Shown here one piece after another: positions 1 to 10,856 of a stretch of 64,000 nucleotides of DNA (the first letter of the stretch is position 1; each line of letters opens with the position of its first letter). The DNA is from Brachycybe producta (Eukaryota > Arthropoda > Diplopoda > Playtdesmida > Andrognathidae): positions 2,917,501 to 2,981,500 of the forward strand of contig JAUPFP010000014.1 in the NCBI GenBank assembly GCA_036925085.1, in the 5' to 3' direction. The notes beneath the pieces were generated by a model. It ran no database searches and was not told where the DNA came from. It saw only the letters and a list, made by a program, of their open reading frames with translations. The position numbers and the translations under genes were made by a program.

Positions 1-23
1 GGCCGTATAGCGAGGTATTGATA
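1..23 (-). mobile_element. End of a pogo/Tigger-like MITE
   Basis: The first bases match the right terminus of the complete element at 26184-26432 (shared core GGCCGTATAGCGAGGTAT). Only this end is inside the window; the rest lies upstream. Confidence 0.6.
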
Positions 24-123
24 CAAATAAGAAGCATTAAGTTTAAAAATGATTATTTCAATTTTTTTTTTATTTATAATAAAAATTTTATTCAATTTAA
101 TCGTTCATTTTGAAAGATATCAT

Positions 124-128
124 TATGA

Positions 129-171
<43 letters not shown>

Positions 172-721
172 GCCAAGTCTGTGTGTGTGTGTGTGTGTTT
201 AACGCTGTACAAACCTTAAAGCACGTCGGAATTTATATAAATTTAAATGAATAAATGAACCGCTTTTTTTTCTCAAGGTCAAACATTATGTTGCGCTCTC
301 CCCATCCAAGAACCCCATGATATCAAATTGGAGAGGGGAAAAGGTTGGAAAGTGTAGAGGGGGAGGAAAAAGTGGAGGGGAAAAAGTGGGAGGGGGTGAC
401 TGAAATTGAAATGAAAGGAGTAAAAAAAAGGAACAAACGACGCGCATGCGCACAACAGAGAAAATGAAAAACTGATTTTCTCTTTCAAATATAAAAAGGG
501 GAGGGGATAATAGTAGCAAAATTAAACTAGAATTTATCACAGGCAATTGTGCCCAGCATTAGAATTTCTTTTGCTCCGCCCTTTTATGAACGTCATCAAT
601 TTCTAATTGGGTTTGTTACTTGGTCTGACGTCATAAAAGGGCGGAGGAAAAGAAATTCTAATGCTGGGCACAATTGCCTGTGAATTTGGCTCCCGTCATT
701 TATGACGGGTTACCCCACTAG
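124..721 (+). mobile_element. Helitron-like non-autonomous element, copy 1
   Basis: This copy shares its whole length with copies ending at 5351 and 42333. It begins in or next to an (AT)n tract, followed by AAGCCA(A/G)GTCTGTG and a (GT)n run, then a purine-rich stretch. The 3' end holds a 7-bp hairpin (CCCGTCA/TGACGGG) 8 bases before a terminal CTAG, and all three copies are followed by T. A hairpin near a CTRR end next to T is the known Helitron 3' signature. No Rep/helicase coding is present. The 5' boundary is not certain. A palindromic hAT-type MITE lies inside at 538-682. Confidence 0.6.
538..682. mobile_element. Palindromic hAT-type MITE nested in Helitron-like copy 1
   Basis: It is a near-perfect foldback of about 145 bp whose arms start CACAGGCAATTGTGCCCAGC. 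The arms contain a GC-box-like CTCCGCCCTTTTATGA block and the centre is TTTCTAATTGG...GACGTCAT. Both blocks recur in the independent element at 8719-8926, which supports a separate family nested in the Helitron-like repeat. The flanks share only part of a duplication (GAATTT). Confidence 0.6.
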
Positions 722-1692
722 TATCTTAATAATCATCAAACTTAATTTCTATTCTAGTTTCTAGCATATTTTAAATTTTACAATCAAAAGTTGTTTTTTT
801 CTAATAAGTATAGAAAATAGTTCATTAAAATGCTTGAACATATTAGTTATAATTTATAAATTAATATTATTTATATTATTTCAAAATTTGAAGTTTGTTA
901 GACAAACAAATTTCTGATTTTATTTGCGATATTTTTACGTCCAATTATATTAATTTTCTGTTGATATTTTGAAGTTAATTTCAAACCAATGTTGTCATGG
1001 CAACCCTCCATAACAACATATTCGCCCCCACCCTTTTTTTTTACATATTATTTCTCTATCTGTAAGTCTGATTCCAACATTACATCAACAATATTTTTGT
1101 TATAATTTTCGTGAAATTTATAAGGAACTTATTTTTTTTGGCAATATTAATCATCAAAATGAATTAACAAAAAAAAAAGAGGTTTTATGCCTCATTATAA
1201 TCGGATTGATACTAATTAATTTTCAACGGGTTGAATTTTTTTTTGTTGCTCATTTGGACGTGAAACACAACAACAAAGTATGATGTCAATCATCATGGGA
1301 TTAGATTAAAAACTAGACTGGTTCAAAGTCAGTGTGTCAGTGAATCTAATTGTGGTTCTTAGTCAATTTCAGAAATTATAATCATTTCTTTTTTGTAGCT
1401 TTTATTTATAACCTGAAAAGAAGAAATCTCTGTGTTTTTTTTGTCTTTTCTAGTCTTATATTTCTTCAACAAAGAAATTTACTTTTATTGGCGTCAATTT
1501 GGAATAATTAGGTCATTGAATGAAGTTAAATGTGACACTAGAGTGAGCCACAGTTGATTTGACTGAAAATGTATTTATAAATATTTGGTTTTTTTTATAT
1601 TTTAGTTTTCAAATGTGTTTTCGATAGAAAGTAATAATTATTTCAGTGGCCATTTTTGTGTTTATTTTGTGACTTCAAAAAGAGAGGAGAAT

Positions 1693-4341
1693 ATGGCAAA
1701 TATGGCAACTGTATTTCCACCTAGAATGCTGAATTCCGAAATGGCAACTTATTCTTTTGCACCCTTACCAAGAGCCCTTATCATTCAAAGAAGGAAACTA
1801 AGAGACTACAGTAAAAGGTAAAATTAACAAAAAAATATCTTGAAAAAATGTACAAAAAAACCAAATGTTTCAACCCAACTCATTTATTTTAATGAAACAT
1901 TATTTATAAATTAATTTTTAAAGTTGGAAAAACAAAACATATAATCCAAAAATAATTTCAGGACGAAGTGTCTTTTAAAATAAACTTTTTTTTTCTAACA
2001 ATAAAACTAATTTTAGAATCATTTTTCACTTTATTGAATCAAAAATCCCTTTTCAAAACAGCCAAATATAAAAAGTTTATTTTAAAAGATTCTTATCATG
2101 CATATCATTTTGATATTAACTTAATTAACAGCTCATAATTATCGGATTCTGGTTATTCTGACATTTAAGAAACAACATTAAGAAGAAAGTGAAAGTGTGG
2201 TTAAAAACTAGAACGGGTAACTGAATCAATCAATAGTATTTTTCATCCTGATGATATTTTTCAAAATAAATTTTTTGTGTAGACAAAATTATAGCAGTCT
2301 GTTTCTACGACGTGAACTTTCTACTTTATTACGTGAACTTTCTACTTTTACGTAAAATTTCTTCTTTATTAATAACGTAAAATTTCTATTTTATTAATGA
2401 CGTGAAATTTCTCTTTTATTACGTAAAATTTGTATTTTATTAAGTGAAATTTATCCTTTATTAACAACGTAAAGTTTCTCCTTTATTAACAACGTAAAAT
2501 TTATATTTTATTACGTAAAATTTATCCTTTATTAAATGAAATTTCTTCGTTATTAATAACGTGAAATTTCTACTTTATTAATAACGTGAAATTTATATTT
2601 TATTACGTGAAATTTCTCCTTTTTAACAACGTGAAATTTCTCTTTTATTAATAACGTGAAACTTCTTCTTTATTAATAAGGCAAAATTTCTACTTTATTA
2701 ATGACGTGAAATTTCTACTTAATTATCGCTGAATTGTGACCTAAATTCATTTCTAGGCATACACAGTATATAAATCAATTATTAAACCTTTTCTATTTCA
2801 TCTGAATCTCATTTCATTTAAAATATTGAAGTGACATACAATAAAAACCCAATAATTATCACTCGAAATTAATTGAACACAAAAAAAAAATCCTACTCTA
2901 AAAATAGTCAACAAAAAATTGATTCTCGATAAAAGTGAACTTTTTCTAATCGTTTTTGCGTGTGAAATGAGAATTCTTTTCTTTGTAAGTCTTTTTTTTT
3001 TTGGTAGAAATTAATGCATAATTTAACCGTGAGAATTTAATTTCCAGTGAAAGAGATGAAGGAATTCGAAGACAAAACATTAACATTTCTTCAACGTCTA
3101 GAAATAGACTCGATCGAGGTCAAAGTGTTCCTTGGACGACTTGGACATCGGTAAGAAACACCAGAATTCATCAAATGTGACCATAATTAACTTGTTGAGA
3201 TAACGTCGTTAACTTTAAATCATATTTAACATACCAATTAAAGTACGTTAAATATTCCTTTCATGTTGGTTATCGCTGAGAACAACACACCCTTAAAACG
3301 GCAACCCCTGAAAACACTATTGTTGGCAGTGATTACCTTTTTCAGGGGTAACTTCCTTTAGTTGTTATAAGAAATTTCGCCTGAAAGGAGGCAATTGCTA
3401 TTAACATTCCTGTTGTTATTAATTGCCTCCTTTCAGGCGATTTTCCGTTTATTGCATAGCACATTTTACCTGAAAGGTGGCAACCCCTTTCAACACTTCT
3501 GTTGTTAGTGGTTGCTCCTTTCAGAGAATATGTATTTTTCAAAGAGGATTCCTTCCCCTGAAAGAATGAAACAATGAAAACAACAAAGTTTGCAGTGATT
3601 GCCGTCTTTCAGGCGATTCTCTTCCGAACTTTTAAAAGAAATTTACGGCTATATTACAATTACAATTATAATAAGTACTCTGCTAGCAGCCAAATAGGCC
3701 TATGGCAGAGGGACATAAGCACATATACATGCACATATATAAAAACAAAATGAATATACAAATGTCAATCCCACAAAACAAACTTATCCCTGGGATTCAC
3801 CACTTCTTCCTCAGGAAGAGAGTTCCCCATTGTCTTATAACTCTAGGGGGAAAAAAGACCAATAATATGAAATGTGTCCTAACAGAAATCTCCCTAATTT
3901 TCTTAAGAGTGGTCAGCCCTGCCCATGTATAGTGCTTTATGAATATCACTGGACTGCGGTTTAGGACAATCACCACGTTGCTAAAGACAAAGCTAAGCTT
4001 AAACAAAGTTAAACTTACAACCATTCTATAGATTTGGCTATAGAGACGTTTGTATTGCATCTTGTTTTAAGCTAAGCTTTATTTTTGTAATATTTTAGAA
4101 TACTTATATCCCATTCTTTCAATATAATATCATATTTGACCTCTAAATCCAATAGAAGTGTCTTTCACTGTAAAGATCAATACTAAAAGTGACATATTCA
4201 CATTTCCAGATATCCAACCAATAAAGCATGTTTTATTAAGTCACGTGATCCAATCGAATGATCCACTTTTGACAGCTAATAAAAAAAACCGGTTTGTCTA
4301 CATTTAGTAATATCAGATATTTATGAACCACAGGATAGACT

Positions 4342-4373
<32 letters not shown>

Positions 4374-7300
4374 TGACTATCAATACAAATGCTTTCTAAT
4401 TTTATCATTTGTGTTCTTATCAACTTATTAATAATACTCAAGTGGGCCTAAAATAAAAACTCTGAGAGGAGAAGAGCTGTAAATTACATAAAACGAGGTC
4501 CAGAAGAAAACAAAGGTGGAGTCTAATAATTCACATTTCCCCTAAGATTCTTCTTTACCTATAATTTTACCTGTCAGGTAAAAGAAAACACTTCAACAAC
4601 TAATAATTTGATACAGATTATTGTGTTTTGGGTGGGTGGACACACTTTTGAGAAGTGACAACTAATCAACAACAACAAAAACAAGGATGGACAATCGAAT
4701 TTTAAAGGACATTGACTTCGATTCACAATAAAATATTGAAAACCTCGAAAAAGACACCTCAAAATTATGCTTCTCTCTCATTATGAAAAAAAAATTATAT
4801 ATTAAGCCAGGTCTCTGTGTGTGTGTGGTAACGCTGTACAAACCTTGAAGCACGTCGGAATTTATATAAATTTAAATAAATGAACCGCTTTTTTTTTCTC
4901 AAGGTCAACTATATGTTGAACTTTCCCCATCCAAGAACCCCGCGATATTAAATTGGAGATGGAAAAGGTTGGAAAGTGTAGAAGGGGGGGAGAGAAAGAA
5001 ACGTGGAGGGGGAAAGAAGTGGGAGGGGGTGACTGAAATTGAAATGAAAAAAGTAAAGCAGGAACAAACGACGCGCATGCGCACACCAGAGAATATGAAA
5101 AACTCATTTTTTCTTTCAAATATAAAAAGGGGAGGGGCTAATAGTAGCAAAATAAAACTAGAATTTATCACAGGCAATTGTGCCCAGCATTAGAATTTCT
5201 TTTCCTCCGCCCTTTTATGAACGTCATGAATTTCTAATTGGTTTGTTACTTGGTCTGACGTCATAAAAGGGCGGAGGAAAAGAAATACTAATGCTGGGCA
5301 CAATTGCCTGTGAATTTTGCTCCCGTCATTTATGACGGGTTACCCCACTAGTATATAAAATCCTTTTAAAAGTTATTACGTAGATTTGCATTTTGCAAAA
5401 TGACTAGTAATTTTGCAGAAAGATCAATTTTTCCACTTTGACGACACACGAGAATTACCTGTTCGGAAACAAACCGAACATTAAATATTTAAGTTTAAGA
5501 CAAATTTGGCAGTTTATTAAAACACATTCGAAGATATCGAAAAAAAATGTGATGTATCTCGTATTTATCACAAATTATATTCTAAACAAACATCAGACAA
5601 AAGAAAAAACAAGAGAAACCTGTGCGTGATTTTTAGTAAAAACAAAAGTTCGAAATTTCTCATATTTCCAAATTATCCTCTCTAGAAACAGGGTATATTA
5701 TATAAAATGACTGAAAAGAGAGAGAGAATTAGAAAAAACGGCAGATGTTCTATAATGTATGACAAACGACCGATGATATTTTATTCGAAGAAAATCTATA
5801 AGTTTCATAGAAAAAAAAAAACAGATAAAGAAAAGGACAGAAAAAAACATCCCGAAAATCTAGTTGTTTCGCAAAGAACGAACGGAAGTTTATTTCTCAA
5901 CACGATTTTCTAGTTTTTTAAACCAGATACTTAATTTTTTTCACCATTGTCCTAGCAGTCTAAGGTAAGGATTTCACTTAGGTTATTTCTGTTTTTTTTC
6001 ACAGAAACTATGAGAAATTATGAGAAAATGAAAAGTGTTTTAGAAACTAGAAGGGGTATTCCTCAATCACTTAAGTGCAAATTTTCAGGTTGATATTTTT
6101 TAAAATAACCTTTTTAAGTCAGTTTGAAAATAAACCGAATTTAATTAATGTTCTTTATTAATTAATAGATGAAAATGTAATCTGTTTGCTAAAGGCTGAA
6201 CCACATCAAGCTGATAAAAGCACAAACAAAACAGAAACTCAAGTGTTTCGAGACAAATTGCAGACAATTCTAATACATTTGTGCGACTTTTGTGTCTTGT
6301 TTTGTCTGCAATTTCACAAACTATTCTATGTATACCGGGTCAAGTCGGTAAACATCATCTTGTTTTGTCTCTGTACTATGCATCATTTTGTCAACTCTGT
6401 CTGTGCAATGTGGACAGACAGTATTAAAACAACAACGGAACAGTTGCATCGTTTCCGTAGGCCACAAATTTGTTGTGGTTTTGTCTTTGAATATACTGCT
6501 GACAGAAACCAAGCATGTTTTCTGGCGTTTTTGTTGTCCCGAACTCATGTTGCACTTTTGTCAGCTTGATCTTAATCGGCTTTAAGAGTCAAACACATTG
6601 AAATGTCTCGAGAGTTAACTTGCTTTGTTTTGACAAATGATCTTTAAGAGTTAACTATTTTTAATACCCTTAAGTTGGTAGTTTTTCTAAGCGTCACTCA
6701 AACATAAAAATGAAATTTGTGCAATAAAAAGAATGAACAAATCCATTTGCTTTAATGTTTCGTGTTGTATTTTTTTTTAATAATTTAGTCATTGCCGTCT
6801 GATACTTCGAGTGACCTGAAAGAAAGTAGAACGACAACACGATCAACTCTTTCAAGGAGACAACAGGAACAACAACCGAAAAGGACAACTTCGGTGGCTG
6901 CAGTGCCCGGAAGGAAACACCTTCAAATCCAGACAGAACTTTACTTGGAAGAGGTTTTATTTATTCTATTTTACTTTGTTTATTATAGAATAAGACCCAC
7001 TGATCCAGACTGAGGTCCTTTTAGCCTTTTGTATAAAACTCAAAAGTGTAAAGAAAAACATAAAAAGGCATCACACACCTCAACCACGACCACGACCATT
7101 CTGAATTGGCCAGACTTTAGAATAGTGCATTGCACACACCGTAAATGAAGACATTCTTGTCTTGCACACTTCAATGAGTCTGTTGGTGCTTTTGCAGTCC
7201 ATATAAATACTCTTACAAGAATTCTTTTACACTTCCAGTTTCTAGTAGAGTTTGGATTTATTTTTAATTTATTTTTTCCCTGCCATTATGTCCAACAGGT

Positions 7301-8547
7301 TACATAATGACAACTGTTTAACAGCCTTGATTATCTCAAATGAACGAACGAACTATTTTTGTATTTATTTAGTTAAGCGACAAAGTTGATGAATTCGATG
7401 CCATTTGCCAGACCGATGACCTTTTGGAACGACCAGTTCCAATAGAATTCGTTCCAGCAAAGACTGGAGTTGACGTTTCAACACAGATCGAAGACGACGA
7501 AGTGATTTTCAAATGAGGCTTATTTTCATGTATGCTAAAAATTAGAATAATTTGTCTTTAAAATTGCATAACCAGTTATTCGACTTCGAAATGGAATCTA
7601 CTCCAATGTTGGAAGTTCTGGTAGGAAAGACAGTTCAACATGCTGTAGTGGAAGTCCTTCAAGAAGAGGACATTGCCAACATAAAGAAACAACAAAGAAG
7701 ATTTCAACAATTGAGAAATGCTTATTTGGCTGGAGAACAATGGTTCCGAGACCAGGTGAAGAAGAGAGAGAGAGGAACCTACTAGAAACCTGCCTGAGAG
7801 GGCCTCAACCACCTCACTTTCTAATTGCATTGTTTATTTTTCAGGAAGACAACATTTCTGATGGCAAAAAAATTGATTCTCAACAGTTCAGTGTGCTCCA
7901 AATGATGCATTCTTGGAGTTATGTTTCAGATCCAATAGAAAAGGGTAAATTATAATTAATATATGCAATCATATAATGGCAGTAGATCAAATGCCTGTTT
8001 CTACTTTTTAAAAGATATGGAAAGGGCGTTCCTGCCCTGGATTCTAGACCAAGTGGAGGACGAGTTGAACCGATCAACTCCAGATGGCTCAAACAATGGT
8101 ACGCAGTCACGAAATCCACTTCTTATTTAAAGTTTACACTTTTAGACTTGTATGTCTGTGCAGAAGCAACTTTAATTTAAGGTTAACTTTTCATTAACTG
8201 TACTTATTTTTTTAGCCTACTTTAACTTTCCTTTAGCTTTATTTTAGATTACTTTAGCTCTAATTTACCTTTACTTTAACTTTAGAAGCAACTTGGTTAA
8301 CAGTTTAAAGTGAGATTTAAAATTTCACTCACTGTCTATGAACTTATTTTGAAAGATCATTAACTTTACTTTTCTAGTTTCTAACAACTTTCAATTTCTT
8401 TTAAAAATCATTTTAAAAATTATGCAAATTCTAAACTTTTTTTTTATCTATAAAATGAAATATTAAAAAAAAAATTCACATAATTTATTCTAAATGTTTT
8501 TCTTTTTACTAGGATCGACCACTTCAAGACAGTCTCCCATTGAATAA
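1693..8547 (+). CDS. RSPH3: Radial spoke head protein 3 homolog (eight exons)
   Basis: RSPH3 is the dimeric backbone of the ciliary radial spoke and tethers regulatory subunits. Exons read as 1693-1817, 3048-3150, 6789-6953, 7373-7501, 7576-7755, 7845-7944, 8015-8098 and 8513-8547; they sum to 921 bases, in frame, about 306 residues. Family hallmarks are RKHLQIQTELYLEEL, CQTDDLLERP, IPAKTG-like FVPAKTGVDVSTQIE, FDFEMESTPMLEVLVGKT and the C-terminal YVSDPIEKG..FLPWILDQVE. The N-terminus has TYSFAPLPRAL, like the family's TYTYTSRPRAL. The start is uncertain: Met at 1615, 1693 or 1741 are all in frame; I chose 1693. The protein is shorter than usual because much of the coiled coil after QLRNAYLAGEQWFRDQ is missing; a normal CAG|GTGAAG donor sits there. 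The last exons are weakly conserved. The 3.6-kb second intron is full of repeats. Confidence 0.85.
1965..2290. mobile_element. Degenerate foldback MITE (family FB1)
   Basis: This stretch contains fragments of the abundant FB1 family: inner arms with AAAATAAACTTTTT near 1980 and AAAAAGTTTATTTTAAAAGA near 2070, and an outer arm with AAAACTAGAACGGGTAACTG near 2203. It is inside an RSPH3 intron. The order is disturbed, so it is an old or composite copy. Confidence 0.5.
2305..2730. repeat. Tandem array, about 17 units of 21-25 bp
   Basis: The unit reads ACGTGAAATTTCTNCTTTATT, with or without a following AATA. That gives two unit lengths (about 21 and 25 bp) mixed along the array. ACGTGAAA and ACGTAAAA variants alternate. 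It lies in the first RSPH3 intron and is too short-period and spacer-free to be a CRISPR. Confidence 0.85.
3301..3615. repeat. Array of four related hairpins
   Basis: Four imperfect palindromes of about 50-62 bp follow each other (about 3301-3352, 3378-3439, 3467-3525, 3555-3615) with short spacers. Each opens with a CCTGAAAGG-like arm and closes with a CCTTTCAGG-like arm; the right halves share a GTTGTTAGTGATTGCC core. The second has a 19-bp perfect stem (CGCCTGAAAGGAGGCAATT). The array is within the second RSPH3 intron. Confidence 0.8.
4780..5351 (+). mobile_element. Helitron-like non-autonomous element, copy 2
   Basis: It is a close copy of the element at 124-721, with the same 3' hairpin, CTAG end and following T. 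The (AT)n and (GT)n tracts are shorter. It sits in the second RSPH3 intron and contains the nested palindromic MITE at 5169-5312. ORFs across its purine-rich part are low-complexity and not genes. Confidence 0.6.
5169..5312. mobile_element. Palindromic hAT-type MITE nested in copy 2
   Basis: It is homologous to 538-682 at the same position within the host element, so the insertion predates the spread of these two copies. Confidence 0.6.
6020..6140 (+). mobile_element. Half copy of foldback family FB1
   Basis: It carries the outer arm motif TTAGAAACTAGAAGGGGTA, then TCAATCACTTAAGTG and the inner TTTAAAATAACCTTTTTAAG. Only the left arm is clear. It is inside an RSPH3 intron. Confidence 0.6.
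6205..6570. mobile_element. Foldback element in RSPH3 intron
   Basis: The ends are inverted copies (ATCAAGCTGATAAAAGCAC against the complement of GTGCACTTTTGTCAGCTTGAT, allowing mismatches). A second short hairpin (AATTGCAGACAA/TTGTCTGCAATT) lies inside. A 127-residue reading frame crosses it, but the composition is repeat-like and no family is recognisable. No target duplication was identified. Confidence 0.45.
8360..8470. mobile_element. Fragment of foldback family FB1 in last RSPH3 intron
   Basis: The outer arm motif CTTTTCTAGTTTCTAACAAC, followed by a CTTTCAATTTCTT-like stretch, is seen. It is degenerate. Confidence 0.4.
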
Positions 8548-8718
8548 AAAAGCACCTGTTTTAGAGGTTTAATATTAAAAATATAATAGCTGTTTCATTT
8601 TAAGTGTTTATTACAAAATTAATTGTGACATTAATTTGTTGTTTTCAATTAATACTTAGTTAGAAAGTAATTAACAAATGACATTTGGCAGCTTCTTTGT
8701 CTCTTGCTGACTGACCAC

Positions 8719-8926
8719 ACAGGCATTTAGAAATCGAGAAGAACTTCAGTTGGTTCCGCCCTTTTTTATGACAAACGCAACTTCTAATTGGTTGGTTATG
8801 TAGTCTGACGTCACATGCTCCGCCCTTTTCAACGTCGAACCACACAACAAACCAATTAGAAGTTGCCGTTCGTCATAAAAAGGGCGGAGCCAACTGAAGT
8901 TTTCACCTATTTCTAACTGCCTGTGT
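8719..8926. mobile_element. hAT-type palindromic MITE with target duplication
   Basis: The termini ACAGGCA/TGCCTGTGT are inverted and the arms pair over most of the roughly 208-bp length, including paired GC-box blocks. ACTGACCAC occurs directly on both sides (8710-8718 and 8927-8935), giving an 8-9-bp target duplication as expected of hAT elements. It is the same family as the MITEs at 538-682 and 5169-5312. It lies just downstream of RSPH3. Confidence 0.8.
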
Positions 8927-9479
8927 ACTGACCACTGGCTATAAACCTTTTACCAAAACTTAAAATATTGTAAAAAACGAAAACAGAACTCTATATCATT
9001 CTAAAGTATATCTTAATATATTAAGCATTTGTTACATTATAGAAAATGAGTTAATTTTTTTTAAAAGTGCCTAAAGAAAGAGAGGGAAAAAAAAGAAGAT
9101 ATTTTATGAGTTTTGTGTGAATTGTAACTGTAACTGCTAAATGGGTGCGTTATATTTGAATCTGAATTGTTATAACAAAAGAATAACACAAAATGGAAAC
9201 TAGAATTTGTCTTTTAAGAGATACTTCAATATTTTTGAATGTAAAGACGAGAAAGAAAATATTTTAATTGTTAAAAATGAATAAAAATTGAGGGGAAAAA
9301 ATGACCAAAAATGACAATTATTAATTCAGCTGTCAAAATAAAAAAATACCCATTTTCATTTATATTGCACTTCGAAAATAATAAAATACAGTGAAAACCA
9401 TTTAAGAAGAAAACGGATAACATGAAATATATTTTGGTTCGGTTCTTTATCTAGAATAGCATAAAAATTCTTTTAACAC

Positions 9480-9910
9480 GAAAAATATGAGTTTGAAAAT
9501 AATCCATATTTAAAGCAGACAATATTTTTTTTTCAAAAATGTTTGTCTAAAAAAAGATTATTTTGAAAAATATAAAAATTATTAATTAATTTACCCCTTA
9601 AATGATTGAACTACCATTCTAGTTTCTAAAATACTTTCTAATTTTTTCTTAATTATCCTTCTTGAAAGACAAAATAATCAAAATTTCTAAAATTAGCTAT
9701 TCATAAACTTTTTAAAACACTTTCAAGTTTCTCTTTATTTTGTTCTCCTGAAAGACAGAATAATCAAGAGTTAAAACGACCTGATGTTAGGGCTCATTTG
9801 AGCTAAACGTTTAACAGAAAAAAAACTTGTTAAAAACTAGAAAAGTATAGACAAATATGCTTAAAAGTATTTTCACAATATCTTTTAAAGGTAAATCTTT
9901 TTTTTCCCAA
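9480..9910. mobile_element. Degenerate tandem copies of foldback family FB1
   Basis: Outer right arms occur at about 9610-9680 and 9700-9775 (TCTAGTTTCTAAAATACTTTC; CCTGAAAGACAGAATAATC) and a left arm near 9828 (AAAACTAGAAAAGTATAGAC). This looks like two or more copies joined or rearranged. Confidence 0.5.
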
Positions 9911-9980
9911 TTAATGTTTGAAAGGAAAAATGAAATAAATATTGAATGGGATGTATTCTTAAAGACTTCTGACCCTCCAA

Positions 9981-10856
9981 CAGGGTGGCTGATTTTTTTG
10001 ATTTTTTTTAAAAAAATCAAATAAATCGATTTTTTTTATTTAAATCAGATTTTTTTTGATTTTTTTCTTCATTTATATGAAATATTAATTTTTTATGATG
10101 ATGTTTGCAAAAATGAGTAATAACATTGTTAATTGTTAAGTTATTAGTAAAATAATTGCAAAATAATAAAAAAAAATGTTAAGAAACATTCAAATTTGAA
10201 AATAATAAGTTTCAAGCTCTTTTAATTTCACATTCTGAACATAAACACGAGCTTTGCAGCCTTTTCAGTTCCCAGAGCAAATCAGTCAGTGTCTCAGAGG
10301 TGAACTGTGTTAAGTCACTTTTTAAAAAAACACGATTATTTACATCTTCATACGATATAAAATTCGTGTTTTTAAACATATTGTCAAGTTTTATCAGTGG
10401 TGAACAGTGTTAAGTCCACAGTTTTACACATCGGCTGCTAGATGGTTTTATATCATGTTAAGTCCTATTCCTTCAATGAAGAGGAAAACTTTCAAATGAC
10501 TCTTCATGTAAAATATAGGTTTGGTGACTTAACACAGTTTACCTGTGAGGCTCTTAAATAGATTACTATTGCTATTTATATTAATGTGTCCCTATAATGA
10601 TTTCCACCAGTCATTTGGGGATACTTCCTCAAGCATATCTTCCCAAAAATAATGCATTAACAATAGGATTACCAACCGACTTTATTTTTATAAACATAAA
10701 GAAAAATGCTGGGAACTGTTTTCTTTTAATTGTATAATTTTAATGTTTAAATAAATATGAATATTTTTTTTAAAAAAATCATTTGATTTATTTAAAAAAA
10801 ATCAATTGATTTAAATCACGATTTAAATCAATGTGATTTAAATCACTGCCACCCTG
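9981..10856. mobile_element. Non-autonomous hAT element with perfect 8-bp target duplication
   Basis: The termini CAGGGTGGC/GCCACCCTG are inverted and are followed by inverted runs of GATTTAAATC-like sequence. CCCTCCAA is duplicated directly at 9973-9980 and 10857-10864. The 876-bp body has no transposase reading frame. A second hAT-like MITE is nested at 10287-10555. Confidence 0.88.
10287..10555. mobile_element. Nested hAT-like MITE, copy 1 (CAGAGGTGAACTGTGTTAAG family)
   Basis: The inverted ends are CAGAGGTGAACTGTGTTAAG and CTTAACACAGTTTACCTGTG. It is homologous, in the opposite orientation, to 27995-28231. It lies within the larger hAT element, so it inserted later or travelled with it. 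Confidence 0.7.

Larger units (their letters stand above)
1..1692. other. Region upstream of RSPH3
   Basis: Apart from the two elements above, this stretch is AT-rich and I see no conserved coding. Single-base and (GT)n/(AT)n microsatellites occur near 61-198. A promoter for RSPH3 is expected close to 1500-1690, but no clear core element was found. Confidence 0.4.

Noticed and set aside
279-546. Phe/Pro-rich reading frames on the minus strand, also near 4862-5177
   Set aside because: They cover the purine-rich part of the Helitron-like repeat and arise from its low complexity.
2305-3615. Possible CRISPR-like arrays
   Set aside because: The first is a spacer-free minisatellite, the second a set of hairpins without unique spacers of constant size; the DNA is animal.
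3690-4060. Possible retroposon fragment (minus strand reads RVIRQWGTLFLRKKW)
   Set aside because: It looks less random than its surroundings, but I could not find ends, a tail or a second copy in the window, so no family is claimed.
5438-5913. Two open frames in the RSPH3 intron (63 and 68 residues)
   Set aside because: Lys/Arg-rich low-complexity sequence, no splice phase fitting the flanking exons, no homology apart from a short IMYDKR match noted separately.
6186-6569. 127-residue open frame
   Set aside because: It runs over a foldback element and also has open frames on the other strand; composition is repeat-like.
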